The notes beneath the pieces were generated by a model. It did no database searches. It was not told where the DNA came from and saw only the letters and a list, made by a program, of their open reading frames with translations. The position numbers were made by a program, and so were the translations under genes. Positions 1-10,089 of a DNA stretch of 64,000 nt are shown here, piece after piece. The first letter of the stretch is position 1; every line of letters starts with the position of its first letter. Source of the stretch: a virus; the IMG/VR virus record IMGVR_UViG_3300032223_001001, positions 17,778 through 81,777 of that record; one strand, written 5' to 3'.

Positions 1-649
1 CGTATTCACCAACTTTAAGGCCATGATTCACCAAACACTTAAACGATATTTCACCAGTTAAATTCCGACGAATAATAAATGGAATACCATCCGATACCTT
101 CCAATTAATGGTGGTATTCGTAACCGAATCAACACCTTGCATAGGTTGTTCATAATCATTGTCATATGCGTAACTTAAATAAACACCCCAATTATAGGTG
201 GTAGCACTACGTTGAATAAAATCAACATGTACTTTATTTAATTCATCCGATTGTGTATACCCACTAATTTCAAAATCCGTTCGCATAAAATCAAACTCGT
301 TATTAGATGGAAACCCACTATAAACAATATTAGAACTACCACTACATAGTTTATCAAGTAAACTAGTGACATTCACAAAATAAAGTGAATTAGCAAATGG
401 GGTGTACTTAGCTTCACCAACATATGAATTCTTAAAGTATAACGCAATCTTCCCAGTTGGTCTAAATATAGTTGACGATTGTCGTTCATCATCATATACC
501 TGTGCCAAATCAATATTAATTGATCGGTTGTACTCAACATTTTCTTTATATGATTGAATAAACGGAATCTTCAAGGATGAATCAACATTTGTTGCTGACT
601 TATACCTTAAAGACCCTAAAACTATCGTACTATCTATACTATTACCCAT
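1..649 (-). CDS. Virion-associated protein, C-terminus cut by window edge
   Basis: An open minus-strand frame starts at an ATG at 649 (MGNSIDSTIVLGSLRYKS...) and runs without a stop to base 1, so about 216 residues are visible and the C-terminus is missing. The visible part is rich in Asn, Ser, Tyr and aromatic beta-type segments, with no catalytic motif I can name. Its ATG overlaps the stop of the preceding 1739-codon gene by one base (TAATG), which suggests translational coupling and a shared role in the tail or baseplate. The product is unrecognised; a structural function is inferred from position only. Confidence 0.7.
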   Translation of the reverse strand, partial: MGNSIDSTIVLGSLRYKSATNVDSSLKIPFIQSYKENVEYNRSINIDLAQVYDDERQSSTIFRPTGKIALYFKNSYVGEAKYTPFANSLYFVNVTSLLDKLCSGSSNIVYSGFPSNNEFDFMRTDFEISGYTQSDELNKVHVDFIQRSATTYNWGVYLSYAYDNDYEQPMQGVDSVTNTTINWKVSDGIPFIIRRNLTGEISFKCLVNHGLKVGEY

Positions 650-3600
650 TAATCTTCAATTTTTTCAAAATCTAACCATACTTGACCAAAACGATCAAAA
701 GCAGTTTTACCTCGTTTTAACCCAAAATAAAAATAAAACGGAGCACCTGTTAATATGGTGTTTAAATCTGGGTTATTCTTATTCCACGATAAAACATTTG
801 GATTATATTCACCCGAACTACCTATAGAATAAATATACCCCTTGAAGTCTTTTGTAACACTTGATTGATTTGTTCTAAAATATCGTGAATCCGATTTTAA
901 ACGATCCAATTGTTGATACTTATAACTGAAAAACACATTCCCATCGATTCCCTCAGTAAACCATTCATTTTCATCCTGACCAAAAATAACATTGTTACTA
1001 CTACTTTTCATTTCCCATTGATAAAATGGCACTTCTTGTGTTTTAACTGGAATTGGTGAATAACATCGATCATCAACAATATTCCCAGTTTCAGAATATA
1101 AGTTACGTCTAGGTGTTATATAATCCCTATTTTGAGTGATTGAACTAAAAAATACACCAATCACACTATCGTCATTTGGATTGCTATATATTGAAGATCC
1201 AACATATTCTTCTTCATCAAAAGGAACAATTCCAAACTCCGAATTAATCGCGTTCATTTGTGCGAAATCACCATCGATAAAATTATTGTCCCGACTAAAA
1301 TATGTACTAATATTAGAACTAGAAATATTATTCAAAAAACCTGAACTAGTTATTCTATTTAATATAAATAAATTCAATAAATCTGAAGTATCACTAAAAG
1401 TAGTTGGTTCTAATTTATTTACAATATACCCGTCAAACGTATCATCCATCGCAACTTCTTGCGTAAATACGTCCCTAGGACCCAAATCCATAATAGTTGT
1501 TGGATAGTTTAATAAATTTTTATTACCGGCATAATTTTTAGAAATTGGTTGGCCAACAAATTTACCATCATCGGTATAAGGTGCCGAACGATAATAAAAA
1601 TTATTAGTATTCGTATCCAAATAAATTAAATTAGTTGGGTATAAACTAGTAGGTTTATTATTACTATCAAACCTACGAACATTCGCAAAAGGAAACGCAA
1701 ATAATGTACCATTCACCCAATTGTTAGAAAAAACGTGGGAAAACACATTTTGACAAGCGGCAAAATTTATCAACATTCTCGTCCTCCATTCATTTATCGA
1801 CTGAAAATCCCTAACAATACTTAAAAATGGTATTGATACTAAAACATAACACCCCTTCTCCATAACTGGTTTATTCATCACAGTTTTACATTCCAAACGA
1901 TCCTTACCTTCTTTAAGCCTAAACAAATACGTACCTTTTGTTGGGTCATAAACGGATTCATAACAGCTTAATGGTAATAACTCCCCACATTGTAAGGTTT
2001 TTAACACACCAGGTAATTCACCATCACCATTAGTTCCAACACCCGAAGACACTGTAGCCTCGGTAGACCCACCAGTATCATCCAAAATAAATACCTCAAA
2101 CCCAACATTCGCATGTAAAGGTCGGTAACTATTGTAACTCGAATTTGGTTGATAATCAAAAGTGGATAATGGTAAACGATCTGAACGCATAACAATATAA
2201 TTATCATTAACACTAGTTGTTTTATTTATCGTAAAGGTATTCGTGATTTTTGGACAGGTATAATCTGTTTTTACACAAGTAGTACCAGCGCCTTTGCTAG
2301 TACATCCACCATTTCGTTGGATAAGCACCCTACTCATTCGTAAATAAGAACCACCCTCAATATGTTCACCAGTATAATAACATGCCTTATTAGGTATCGT
2401 ATTTGGATAAGTTTCTGAAGGTTGATACCCTTCACTATAACTACCACCAGAACCATATCCATTAATCCATCGGGTAACATATTCGTTCCCACTATGATTT
2501 CTAGGAATATTTGTATTTTGAAAACTAACACTATTCGTTGATGCATAATCCGACTCAACTTTACACCCATTACCATCACTTCCACCATTTATTCCAGTGT
2601 TAACATCTAAACCTGAATAATACTGGGTTAACGTAGTTGTAAAACCACTCATTTGGTTTCCAGGTAAAAAATTATAAGATTTATAATATAATCGTGAATT
2701 AGAATACGAATCAATAGTTTGATTGTCACCAGTATGTTTAACATTTAATGATGTACCTTGAATTGGAATATTTAATTTGTACTGACCACTAACTTTAACA
2801 TTCCCAAAGGTATTATACCCAAATAATTTACTTAAATCATATTCACACGTTGTTCGACTTGAGTGGGGATCAACACCTCTAACTAAAAACACCACAAATT
2901 GTTTGTTATAATCATTATATTGTTTTAATGGATTATAATCTTTATAACGCATTGTATCACAATCTAATCTAGACCCATCTGGTAATTTAAATTTAGGGTC
3001 AATACGACTAACCTTTAAGGTGTACATATTATTATCCAAATAACGGGATTTTAATGAATTTTGTAACGAAGAACCACACTTTAATTCAAAATCACCATAA
3101 GTCATTCCGGTAACAACTTGAAAATATTCAACATCCAACGGAAACTTTTGATATAACACATCTTCAGTTTTACCAGTTAAATTATACGTAGTAATATTAT
3201 TCCCAGTACCATCTGGTTTTGCCCATGTAACATCAACTGGTGTTGGTGTGGCACTAAATAAAATTGAACTTCCCGTTATTGAATTAGTTCCATAATCATT
3301 TTGAGTGTTCCCAGTTAAATTTATATCCGTCGATTTTTTACTATCTTGGAACGTTACTAAACTACCATTGGTGAAATTATTAGCGACTTCTGGAGTTATA
3401 AATAACGCAATAACATTGTCTAAATGGTATGTTGATGGGTCAGGATTTAATGTTGTGTCAAACCTAACTTTAATTTGGTTCACTCCACGACCACCTTCAG
3501 CCCCAGCGTTAAACCCACTGTTCGGTACTGTATTATCATAATATTTCGCCTTAACATTAAATAAATTAATACGTTCAGGTAAAGGTAAATCAGTTGAAAA

Positions 3601-5868
3601 AGTACCCCAATAAATTGTTTTTGGTGTAGCATCTTCATCTTTTGGATCAACCATAATCTGCATAAATTCATTTAATTGTGTCGTACCACCACCACATTCA
3701 TACGTTTTGGTTGAAAAAGGTTTTGGACCCCCATTTACTGTTGTACTAACACCAGTACCAATATCACCCGAACTAGGAATTGGTTGACCACCAAAAATAC
3801 CACCCAAAGCAGCGCCTCCAGACGCTTCTTGAGTTGTTGCCGAATAATTCATCGCAACATACAATGGTGTTAATAAAGCAGTACCATTATTATTAGTAGG
3901 AACTGAATTCGTTGACCCACCACTATTTGACGTGGTGTTTTGACTTGATTCTAACGACCCCAAATCTTGAGACCCTAATGGTTTACATTCACAAAAATCA
4001 CAATCAGGAAACGTATAGTTAGGTAGTTTGAAATTCCTGAAATATTTCTTGACTTTATTAATCAAGAAAAATAAACCAACCATTAACAAACTATATGATA
4101 AATATTGTCCAGATTTTAACCCAAAAGATATCGCTAATGGAACGTTGGGTGGTGTGGATATTAATGACGAACCCGAAGAAATACCCTCTTGTACTGACAA
4201 ATAAAGAAATAACCCACTTAATAACAAAACCCATGGACCTAATATTACCGTGACAAGAAACGATAACACGTGTAATAAAGTTACAACATTGAAAATCACC
4301 GGATACATCAAAAACATTAATATCCTAAATAACGTAAAAATAATGTTATTATTAAACTGCCCGTCATTGGAAGGGAACTTATTATTCTCCCCTTCACAAT
4401 CGGTATTCAATATATCTTTAATGGCAATATACCTACGATTATTGGAACTAACCCTAAATTGACTAATTAATTCAGACACCGTATATACCTTATTATACGT
4501 GAAATCATAAAACTTGTCTTCACAATTTATTGCCGATTCAATATGTTTCACCCCCGTAGTATAATACGTATCAAACACACTAGTACCAGTATAGCCATAG
4601 TCATTCCAATCCAATGAAAACGCATAGGATGTTTTGAAATCCAATAACGCAGCACCACTAGTTGGTTTGTTAGGACTACTAGATAACCCCCAACCATATT
4701 CACGAATATTTGGAACCAAAAAATAACCACGTTTAACCGAACCCTCCAATGTTGGAGCTTGATTCCATTTAATCTTAAATCGGTATTTAGCCCTGGTGGG
4801 AACACCAACTTGTGGATTAGTTGAAATCGTCCTATTACCAAATTCATCGGTTGTCACATAATCCAAATTCATTGGAAGATCCAATAACCATGTACCATTT
4901 TCATCAATAACCTGACCACCATTCGCTAACTCAAAAGCCTCCAATATTGGTCTACCCAAGTTATCAGTATTTATGGTTTGTCTAATTGATTTAATTTCAC
5001 CAGGACCAGCAATCAACCCACATAACTCGCCCAGTTTTTTACGTACCTTCCCAGTACGTTTAACCAATTGATCATCCGGTGAACTGAATATCGAACCCAT
5101 GAAAATAGATGTAGGTTTAATATCAATACCAGCCTCTTTTGATAAATCAAAATCCGTCCTGGTAATACCCAACGAACATATATCTGGTTGACCCCAAAAT
5201 GGCTCAACTTCAATGTTTCTATTAAAAGTTACTAATTGAGGTAACGAATCCAAATTCGTAGATGACTTGAATTTACTGTTATTCACTTGATCCTCGGTCG
5301 TTAAACCCATACGAATTAAATCTTGAGGCGTTAACGAAAATTCACCAATATCCGATAAATCAAGATCAATAAATAAGGTTTGTTGACCAACAGGAACTCC
5401 AAACAACATAAAGTCACCACTATCATTGGTGGTTGTCGTATATTTATAATACTTGTCAAAAACCTCAATTAAATAAGGTTCCAACAAAATATCACTTTTC
5501 TCAAAAAATGTTCCAGTTGGTGTATGATTGGTATGTTGTTGTGTATATGGTAATAGATTATATCTATACCCTTCATCATTAACATCCGATAACGTCTTAT
5601 AAGGATATAATTCGGAAATAATTGGGTTTAACGCATCTTCTTCCGTCAATGGAATAAATATGGATACTTTAGTATTTGGTATACCAAAACCATTGTTAAC
5701 ACTAACCCTACCAACAACAACCCCATAATCGGAACATTGTCTGGTGTATACTTCACTCTGTAATAATTTTAAGGATAAAATTTCAAGATAATCAAAATCT
5801 TGTTCTATATTTACTTTAATTGATGTATCTTTACCTACTGTGGTTCTAATTCTATACGAATTTGACAT
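649..5868 (-). CDS. Giant virion protein with central membrane segments
   Basis: This 1739-residue protein lies directly upstream of the partial gene at the left edge and downstream of the gp6/gp25 baseplate genes, so a baseplate or tail-tip role is likely. Residues about 45-75 and 150-170 look like beta-sandwich, carboxypeptidase-regulatory-like repeats (GRVSVNNGFGIPNTKVSIF; DSGDFMLFGVPVGQQ). Residues about 508-560 and 587-605 are strongly hydrophobic and predict two to three membrane helices. A cysteine cluster (C623, C626, C628) follows. The remainder is Ser/Asn/Gly-rich beta structure. A membrane-spanning centre in a virion protein is odd and could mean insertion into the host envelope at infection. 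No family is recognised with certainty. Confidence 0.8.
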   Translation of the reverse strand: MSNSYRIRTTVGKDTSIKVNIEQDFDYLEILSLKLLQSEVYTRQCSDYGVVVGRVSVNNGFGIPNTKVSIFIPLTEEDALNPIISELYPYKTLSDVNDEGYRYNLLPYTQQHTNHTPTGTFFEKSDILLEPYLIEVFDKYYKYTTTTNDSGDFMLFGVPVGQQTLFIDLDLSDIGEFSLTPQDLIRMGLTTEDQVNNSKFKSSTNLDSLPQLVTFNRNIEVEPFWGQPDICSLGITRTDFDLSKEAGIDIKPTSIFMGSIFSSPDDQLVKRTGKVRKKLGELCGLIAGPGEIKSIRQTINTDNLGRPILEAFELANGGQVIDENGTWLLDLPMNLDYVTTDEFGNRTISTNPQVGVPTRAKYRFKIKWNQAPTLEGSVKRGYFLVPNIREYGWGLSSSPNKPTSGAALLDFKTSYAFSLDWNDYGYTGTSVFDTYYTTGVKHIESAINCEDKFYDFTYNKVYTVSELISQFRVSSNNRRYIAIKDILNTDCEGENNKFPSNDGQFNNNIIFTLFRILMFLMYPVIFNVVTLLHVLSFLVTVILGPWVLLLSGLFLYLSVQEGISSGSSLISTPPNVPLAISFGLKSGQYLSYSLLMVGLFFLINKVKKYFRNFKLPNYTFPDCDFCECKPLGSQDLGSLESSQNTTSNSGGSTNSVPTNNNGTALLTPLYVAMNYSATTQEASGGAALGGIFGGQPIPSSGDIGTGVSTTVNGGPKPFSTKTYECGGGTTQLNEFMQIMVDPKDEDATPKTIYWGTFSTDLPLPERINLFNVKAKYYDNTVPNSGFNAGAEGGRGVNQIKVRFDTTLNPDPSTYHLDNVIALFITPEVANNFTNGSLVTFQDSKKSTDINLTGNTQNDYGTNSITGSSILFSATPTPVDVTWAKPDGTGNNITTYNLTGKTEDVLYQKFPLDVEYFQVVTGMTYGDFELKCGSSLQNSLKSRYLDNNMYTLKVSRIDPKFKLPDGSRLDCDTMRYKDYNPLKQYNDYNKQFVVFLVRGVDPHSSRTTCEYDLSKLFGYNTFGNVKVSGQYKLNIPIQGTSLNVKHTGDNQTIDSYSNSRLYYKSYNFLPGNQMSGFTTTLTQYYSGLDVNTGINGGSDGNGCKVESDYASTNSVSFQNTNIPRNHSGNEYVTRWINGYGSGGSYSEGYQPSETYPNTIPNKACYYTGEHIEGGSYLRMSRVLIQRNGGCTSKGAGTTCVKTDYTCPKITNTFTINKTTSVNDNYIVMRSDRLPLSTFDYQPNSSYNSYRPLHANVGFEVFILDDTGGSTEATVSSGVGTNGDGELPGVLKTLQCGELLPLSCYESVYDPTKGTYLFRLKEGKDRLECKTVMNKPVMEKGCYVLVSIPFLSIVRDFQSINEWRTRMLINFAACQNVFSHVFSNNWVNGTLFAFPFANVRRFDSNNKPTSLYPTNLIYLDTNTNNFYYRSAPYTDDGKFVGQPISKNYAGNKNLLNYPTTIMDLGPRDVFTQEVAMDDTFDGYIVNKLEPTTFSDTSDLLNLFILNRITSSGFLNNISSSNISTYFSRDNNFIDGDFAQMNAINSEFGIVPFDEEEYVGSSIYSNPNDDSVIGVFFSSITQNRDYITPRRNLYSETGNIVDDRCYSPIPVKTQEVPFYQWEMKSSSNNVIFGQDENEWFTEGIDGNVFFSYKYQQLDRLKSDSRYFRTNQSSVTKDFKGYIYSIGSSGEYNPNVLSWNKNNPDLNTILTGAPFYFYFGLKRGKTAFDRFGQVWLDFEKIED

Positions 5869-5883
5869 AATTTACCTTTTTTA

Positions 5884-5890
5884 ATAAATA
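5884..5890 (-). promoter_or_regulatory. TATTTAT element before the giant virion gene
   Basis: The sense strand reads GCTATTTATTAAAAAAGG and the ATG at 5868 follows about 15 bases later. It matches the element seen before many other genes in this window and is read as a phage promoter by recurrence. No -35 box is evident. Confidence 0.45.
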
Positions 5891-5939
5891 GCAATCTTGC
5901 TATTTTTAATAGTAAGGCATATTTCACCAAAATAAATTA

Positions 5940-7778
5940 TCAATTAAAACTAACCGTAGATAAATTCTTAACTCGAATATTAATATCCTTATTCGGAAAC
6001 TTTATCTGGTATATCTGGGTTGGTTCCGCAAAAATTGTATCATCAATTAACTCAATTTCTTTAGTTTCATTGTCAACATATCGTTGCGAAGTTTGAGAAG
6101 AAGAATATTGTCCCCCAACCTTATTAAACACCTTAATATCGGATATACTAATAACCCCATTTTGAGTTTGAATATCCCTCCTTAAGTCCGAAATAAATAC
6201 ATTTTGTCCCATCTGACGATTTGTAGAATCAAAATACGTTGATATTAAACCAATGATTTGGGATATAACAATTCCCTGGTTTTGACTATTATCCAACACA
6301 ACATCAACATTAAGACCCAAATTAATAACATTTGCCGATTCAACAGATATATAATCATTCATCATACGATAATTCGATAAATAATTGCTAATATTGTTCA
6401 TCAATGTATTGGATATGGATTCCGTTAAATTCCCGGATTCATCATATGACAATAACTTAATCTTAATTTTATTATTTTCTTCCGTTATCGAAACCTTCGC
6501 CGGAGCCCCAAATTGGGATGGCATTGTTCTTAATATCGAATCATAATCATTGATTGTAACCGCTCTATTTTGTGCGGAAAAATTAAATCCAACCAAATTC
6601 CTAACCTCCTCCATTGTAGGAGCACCAGCACCGCCAATGGCCGCCGTTACGTTATTACAACTCAATGAATTTATAACCGTATTGTTAATATTCTCCGATG
6701 GCCCATTCACAAAAAAGGATACAGTACCCACTTGCGTTATCACATTAACACCAACATTACTAGGTGTTCCACCACCAACTCTATATTGAATAAACAACGT
6801 GGAATTAGGTTTCAACACACTACCCAAGGCAAAATTATTGGAATATTTATTCAAGTCCAACTTAAACCCATTACGAGCAAACTCCCTTAATTGTTCATCG
6901 GCAGATTGACTACCACCACCAAAAGTCATCTTCATAAAACCTTGTGGGGTAAATTCAGTAATAAACTTATCATTAGTAGAAATATATTTACCAACCTTAA
7001 TACCAGGTTTATCCGATACTTTAGTAGGATCTTCAACAAACACTCTATCCTCCGCCAACGCTTTTACTTCGTACCAACGATTGTCAGCACCCAAAAACTC
7101 CTGTGCCGAAGGTACATTACTATATTGTGTACCATCCTTCAACAATACACTAGTGATACCCAAAACATTTTGTTCAGGCAAAAACATTTCAAAAAATGGG
7201 CGAACATCCGATGGATTAATAACCCGTTTAAACACCTTCGTCGAACCATTAACCACCGTTTCCCTCTTGGTAATAGTATAATTAATCAATGTACCATTAA
7301 CGTCAAAATTGGGAACTTTTAACCTATTTGGAAACCCTTCCGCGTTTAATGGTGATGAAAAATCAATATCATTAACATTCTCAAAAACTTGTCCAGCACC
7401 CAATACTTGTGATCCACGTCGCAATATACCACAATACCTTAAGTCCTCCTTATCCCCAAACGCGGGAACGGTAATAGAAAAATCAACCAACGCAACAGAT
7501 GGTCTCTGCCCCGGAATCTTAAGACCATAAGTCCTAGCAATATTATAAATGGATGATGGTTGTTGTGCATATTGTAACACCGTTTCCTGAATACTACGAT
7601 CAATATTAAATTGTAAATTATCCGCAACGGCTGCATTTAAATCCAATAAAACCGAAAATATGGACGCATCATTGAAGTTATCCAATAATTCAGGATAATA
7701 CGTCCTAGTGAAATTTATTAATTCAGCTCTAATAGATTGAAAATCCCTGGTTGTATATGATATCTTCTTGTTTGCCAT
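5940..7778 (-). CDS. gp6: Baseplate wedge protein, gp6 / baseplate J-like
   Basis: This 612-residue protein has the N-terminal signature of the baseplate J/T4 gp6 family: a conserved start ending YTTRDFQSIRAELINFTR, then a helical segment with YPELLDNFNDASIFSVLLDLNAAVADNLQFNIDRSIQET. T4 gp6 is about 660 residues, so this appears full length. In the family, gp6 dimers form the baseplate ring that holds the wedges together. The gene ends just upstream of the 1739-residue virion gene and starts 5 bases after the gp25-like stop, in the order gp25 then gp6, as in T4-type wedge operons. Function rests on family knowledge plus synteny. Confidence 0.88.
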   Translation of the reverse strand: MANKKISYTTRDFQSIRAELINFTRTYYPELLDNFNDASIFSVLLDLNAAVADNLQFNIDRSIQETVLQYAQQPSSIYNIARTYGLKIPGQRPSVALVDFSITVPAFGDKEDLRYCGILRRGSQVLGAGQVFENVNDIDFSSPLNAEGFPNRLKVPNFDVNGTLINYTITKRETVVNGSTKVFKRVINPSDVRPFFEMFLPEQNVLGITSVLLKDGTQYSNVPSAQEFLGADNRWYEVKALAEDRVFVEDPTKVSDKPGIKVGKYISTNDKFITEFTPQGFMKMTFGGGSQSADEQLREFARNGFKLDLNKYSNNFALGSVLKPNSTLFIQYRVGGGTPSNVGVNVITQVGTVSFFVNGPSENINNTVINSLSCNNVTAAIGGAGAPTMEEVRNLVGFNFSAQNRAVTINDYDSILRTMPSQFGAPAKVSITEENNKIKIKLLSYDESGNLTESISNTLMNNISNYLSNYRMMNDYISVESANVINLGLNVDVVLDNSQNQGIVISQIIGLISTYFDSTNRQMGQNVFISDLRRDIQTQNGVISISDIKVFNKVGGQYSSSQTSQRYVDNETKEIELIDDTIFAEPTQIYQIKFPNKDINIRVKNLSTVSFN

Positions 7779-7783
7779 TATAA

Positions 7784-8242
7784 TTAAATATTTAATATGA
7801 TAAAATCACTCGCGTTAAACGCCCCTTCATTAATAGTATAGTCAATACGAACCCTCGCAACATGTTCAAGTTCCCCCAAACCAGAAACATTAACCTCACG
7901 GTCTTGTTCACCATTAACATAATTCCCATCAACATCCTCAGATGCCGGTTTAATAGATATGTTCGTTATAGTTATCCCCGGAATATACTCCCCAACAGAA
8001 TCCCGAATTTCAGACTCAATATCCGAAAAGGTGGGACCATCCATAGGTTCAAACAAATATTCATATAACCTCGTACCAAAATCGGGTAAATAATACCTAC
8101 TCCCCTTCCTGGTCAAAATTAAATGAATTAAATTGGATCTTATTTCCTCGTTGTTATCCAACGATAAATCCAAATATTTCCCATCAACAGAATCCCGAAA
8201 CGGAAAATTTATTCCAATAGTATAACCATACGCCATAACCAT
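7784..8242 (-). CDS. gp25: Baseplate wedge protein, gp25-like
   Basis: The 152-residue product matches the gp25/GpW lysozyme-like baseplate family: a central LIHLILTRKGSRYYLPDFGT block, then the LYEYLFEP segment and a C-terminal beta strand set (VARVRIDYTI). In contractile tails gp25 sits in the inner wedge and helps nucleate the sheath. Two in-frame starts are possible, ATG at 8242 or ATG at 8236 (MAYGYTIG). The second gives the more typical N-terminus. The sense leader has ATATATTTATGG with TATTTAT abutting the start. It is followed closely by the gp6-like gene. Confidence 0.88.
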   Translation of the reverse strand: MVMAYGYTIGINFPFRDSVDGKYLDLSLDNNEEIRSNLIHLILTRKGSRYYLPDFGTRLYEYLFEPMDGPTFSDIESEIRDSVGEYIPGITITNISIKPASEDVDGNYVNGEQDREVNVSGLGELEHVARVRIDYTINEGAFNASDFIILNI

Positions 8243-8332
8243 AAATATATAATTATAACGTTTTTTATAAAGATTAAAAAGTCAAGTCAAGTTTTTTGAA
8301 CAATAAACTTGTCATACCAACATAAATAAAAA

Positions 8333-8357
8333 AACCCACCTTGTTTAGGGGTGGGTT
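8333..8357 (-). terminator. Intrinsic terminator after nrdA
   Basis: An 8-bp perfect stem (AACCCACC / GGTGGGTT) with an 8-base loop lies 20 bases downstream of the nrdA C-half stop, with A/T runs on both sides. It separates the replication operon from the baseplate genes. Confidence 0.75.
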
Positions 8358-8377
8358 AATTAGTTATTTATTTCATT

Positions 8378-10075
8378 TTAAGATGAACATCCAAAACACT
8401 CAAACGGAGAATCCGATGGTTTGGAAGGTGTTATATTAACCGTTGGAGTTTCAGTCTTTTTAACTGGTTGTTTGGTTTTTGAAATATCAATTGCCAAGTG
8501 TTTAGCCCCAGTTGAAATAGCTTTAGTCCTAACATAATAACATAAAGTCTTTAACCCCTTTTCCCAAGCATGGAAGTGTGATGATGTTATTTTAGATAAT
8601 GTTGGATTACCCATATAGATATTCATCGATTGTGATTGGTCAATAAATGGTGCACGATCCGCTGCCATATTAATTAAATCACGTTGAGAAATTTCCCATA
8701 TGGTTTTATACTTCTGGATTAAATGTTCAATACGTTTAACCTTTTTAGTATAATTCTTATCTTCAGTATCCAAATAGTTATTGAAATTCACATTTTGAAT
8801 CGATCCTTCATTTAAGATAATTTCATTCTTCAAGTCTTCACTCCAAATTCCCAATTTCTCAAAATCGTTAATTAAATACTTGTTAACAATTAAAATTTCA
8901 CCACCAACAACACGTCTGTTAAATAACGCAGAGTGTGCTGGCTCGGTCATTTCAAAAGAACCAGTAATTTTTGCCGAACTATTGTGACTAACACAACCAT
9001 TTTCAGTGATATAATGATGCACTTCATCAACCTCAATATCCCACACTGGTTGAACCCCTTGAACGATAACTAATACCACCTTCATTATTCTTTTTTCAAG
9101 ATTAACAATTCTATCTGAAACTTCAATATCTTTAACTTTAATCCAGATTTGTTGACCTTCGCGTTCAACTAAAAATTTATGTTCCGAACTACACTTAAAG
9201 ATTACCCCATCTTCCATTTCAATGTTGTATATTTCAGTATGACCATTGTAATAGATTTTGTTTGATAAATGATACCCATCCATTGTTTTAACTCTTAATG
9301 GTTTTTCAAAATTAAACCAAACACCACCCGTTTTTTCAGATTCCACTTCATCAACATTGATATTATTCATTTCACAAATTTCTCTAAATGATAACACACC
9401 TTCTTCAGTGATAATTTTAGTATCTGAAGTTTGACAAGCTACAGGCATCTGAGCGGTAAATAATGAATTACAAACACCATGTTGTTTCACTTCATTCTTT
9501 AGTTCACTCCAGTCCCACATACCAGTTAAATTATCTTCAGTTAAACCCCACATATCATACTGGAAGATACCTTCACTCATTGGACTTCCGTTGAAGAATT
9601 TATAAGGTTCATATTTACCATATTTACACAAATCTTTACTTTCAGTGATCGCCGCGAAGTAGATTGTTTCAAAAATTTGTTTGTTCAATTTTTTAGCCTC
9701 TTCTGAAGTAAATACGTAGTCCATAATATAAAACACATCCGCCAAACCTTGTACACCAATAGCAATTGCTCGTTGTTCAAGACCACCTTTTTTACCTTGA
9801 TCTGTAGAATAACTATTAATATCAATAACCTTATTTAATGATCTAACAACTTTACGAACTTCATTATATAATAACGTAAAATCAAACTTCCCATCAATGA
9901 TAAAATTCTTTAATACCAATGACGATAACGTACATATAGCCGTTTCTGTCTCCGTTGTTGCTTGAAAAATTTCACAGTTGTGAACTAAAATGTTCGTCGC
10001 GTAAAAATTTTGAGTTTCCGGAACTTGAATATCGTAAACGTCTTGTTTTTCTTCTAGTTTTTTAATCTTAATCAT
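8378..10075 (-). CDS. nrdA: Ribonucleotide reductase large subunit, C-half with split-intein C fragment and a mini-intein
   Basis: The 565-codon product is the C-terminal half of class Ia NrdA. Residues 1-33 are the C fragment of a split intein ending in VHN. The extein then begins CEIFQAT and contains AICTLSSLVL (second active-site Cys) and, near the end, LCYYVRTKA with the Tyr pair of the radical path. The last residues, ECFGCSS, hold the C-terminal redox Cys pair. A second, contiguous intein occupies residues 214-365 between PVA and SSAKITGSFEMTEP. After splicing, about 380 extein residues remain, which join the 426-residue N-half to give about 806 residues (E. coli NrdA is 761). It starts 14 bases after the N-half stop. 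Confidence 0.93.
   Translation of the reverse strand: MIKIKKLEEKQDVYDIQVPETQNFYATNILVHNCEIFQATTETETAICTLSSLVLKNFIIDGKFDFTLLYNEVRKVVRSLNKVIDINSYSTDQGKKGGLEQRAIAIGVQGLADVFYIMDYVFTSEEAKKLNKQIFETIYFAAITESKDLCKYGKYEPYKFFNGSPMSEGIFQYDMWGLTEDNLTGMWDWSELKNEVKQHGVCNSLFTAQMPVACQTSDTKIITEEGVLSFREICEMNNINVDEVESEKTGGVWFNFEKPLRVKTMDGYHLSNKIYYNGHTEIYNIEMEDGVIFKCSSEHKFLVEREGQQIWIKVKDIEVSDRIVNLEKRIMKVVLVIVQGVQPVWDIEVDEVHHYITENGCVSHNSSAKITGSFEMTEPAHSALFNRRVVGGEILIVNKYLINDFEKLGIWSEDLKNEIILNEGSIQNVNFNNYLDTEDKNYTKKVKRIEHLIQKYKTIWEISQRDLINMAADRAPFIDQSQSMNIYMGNPTLSKITSSHFHAWEKGLKTLCYYVRTKAISTGAKHLAIDISKTKQPVKKTETPTVNITPSKPSDSPFECFGCSS
8981..9436 (-). other. Mini-intein in NrdA C-half (152 aa)
   Basis: It starts at Cys214 (CQTSDTKIITEEGVLSF) and ends with CVSHN before Ser. 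Block B-like SSEHKFLV and block F-like VWDIEVDEVHHYI are visible. There is no LAGLIDADG or HNH motif, so it is a splicing-only mini-intein. The flanking extein reads TAQMPVA / SSAKITG, matching the conserved NrdA region near the substrate site. Confidence 0.85.
9977..10075 (-). other. Split NrdA intein, C fragment (33 aa)
   Basis: Residues 1-33 (MIKIKKLEEKQDVYDIQVPE then TQNFYATNILVHN) have block F (VYDIQV...NFYATN) and block G (ILVHN). The next residue is Cys, the C-extein nucleophile. It pairs with the N fragment at 10093-10416. Confidence 0.88.
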
Positions 10076-10089
10076 ATTTTTTTTAGTTT

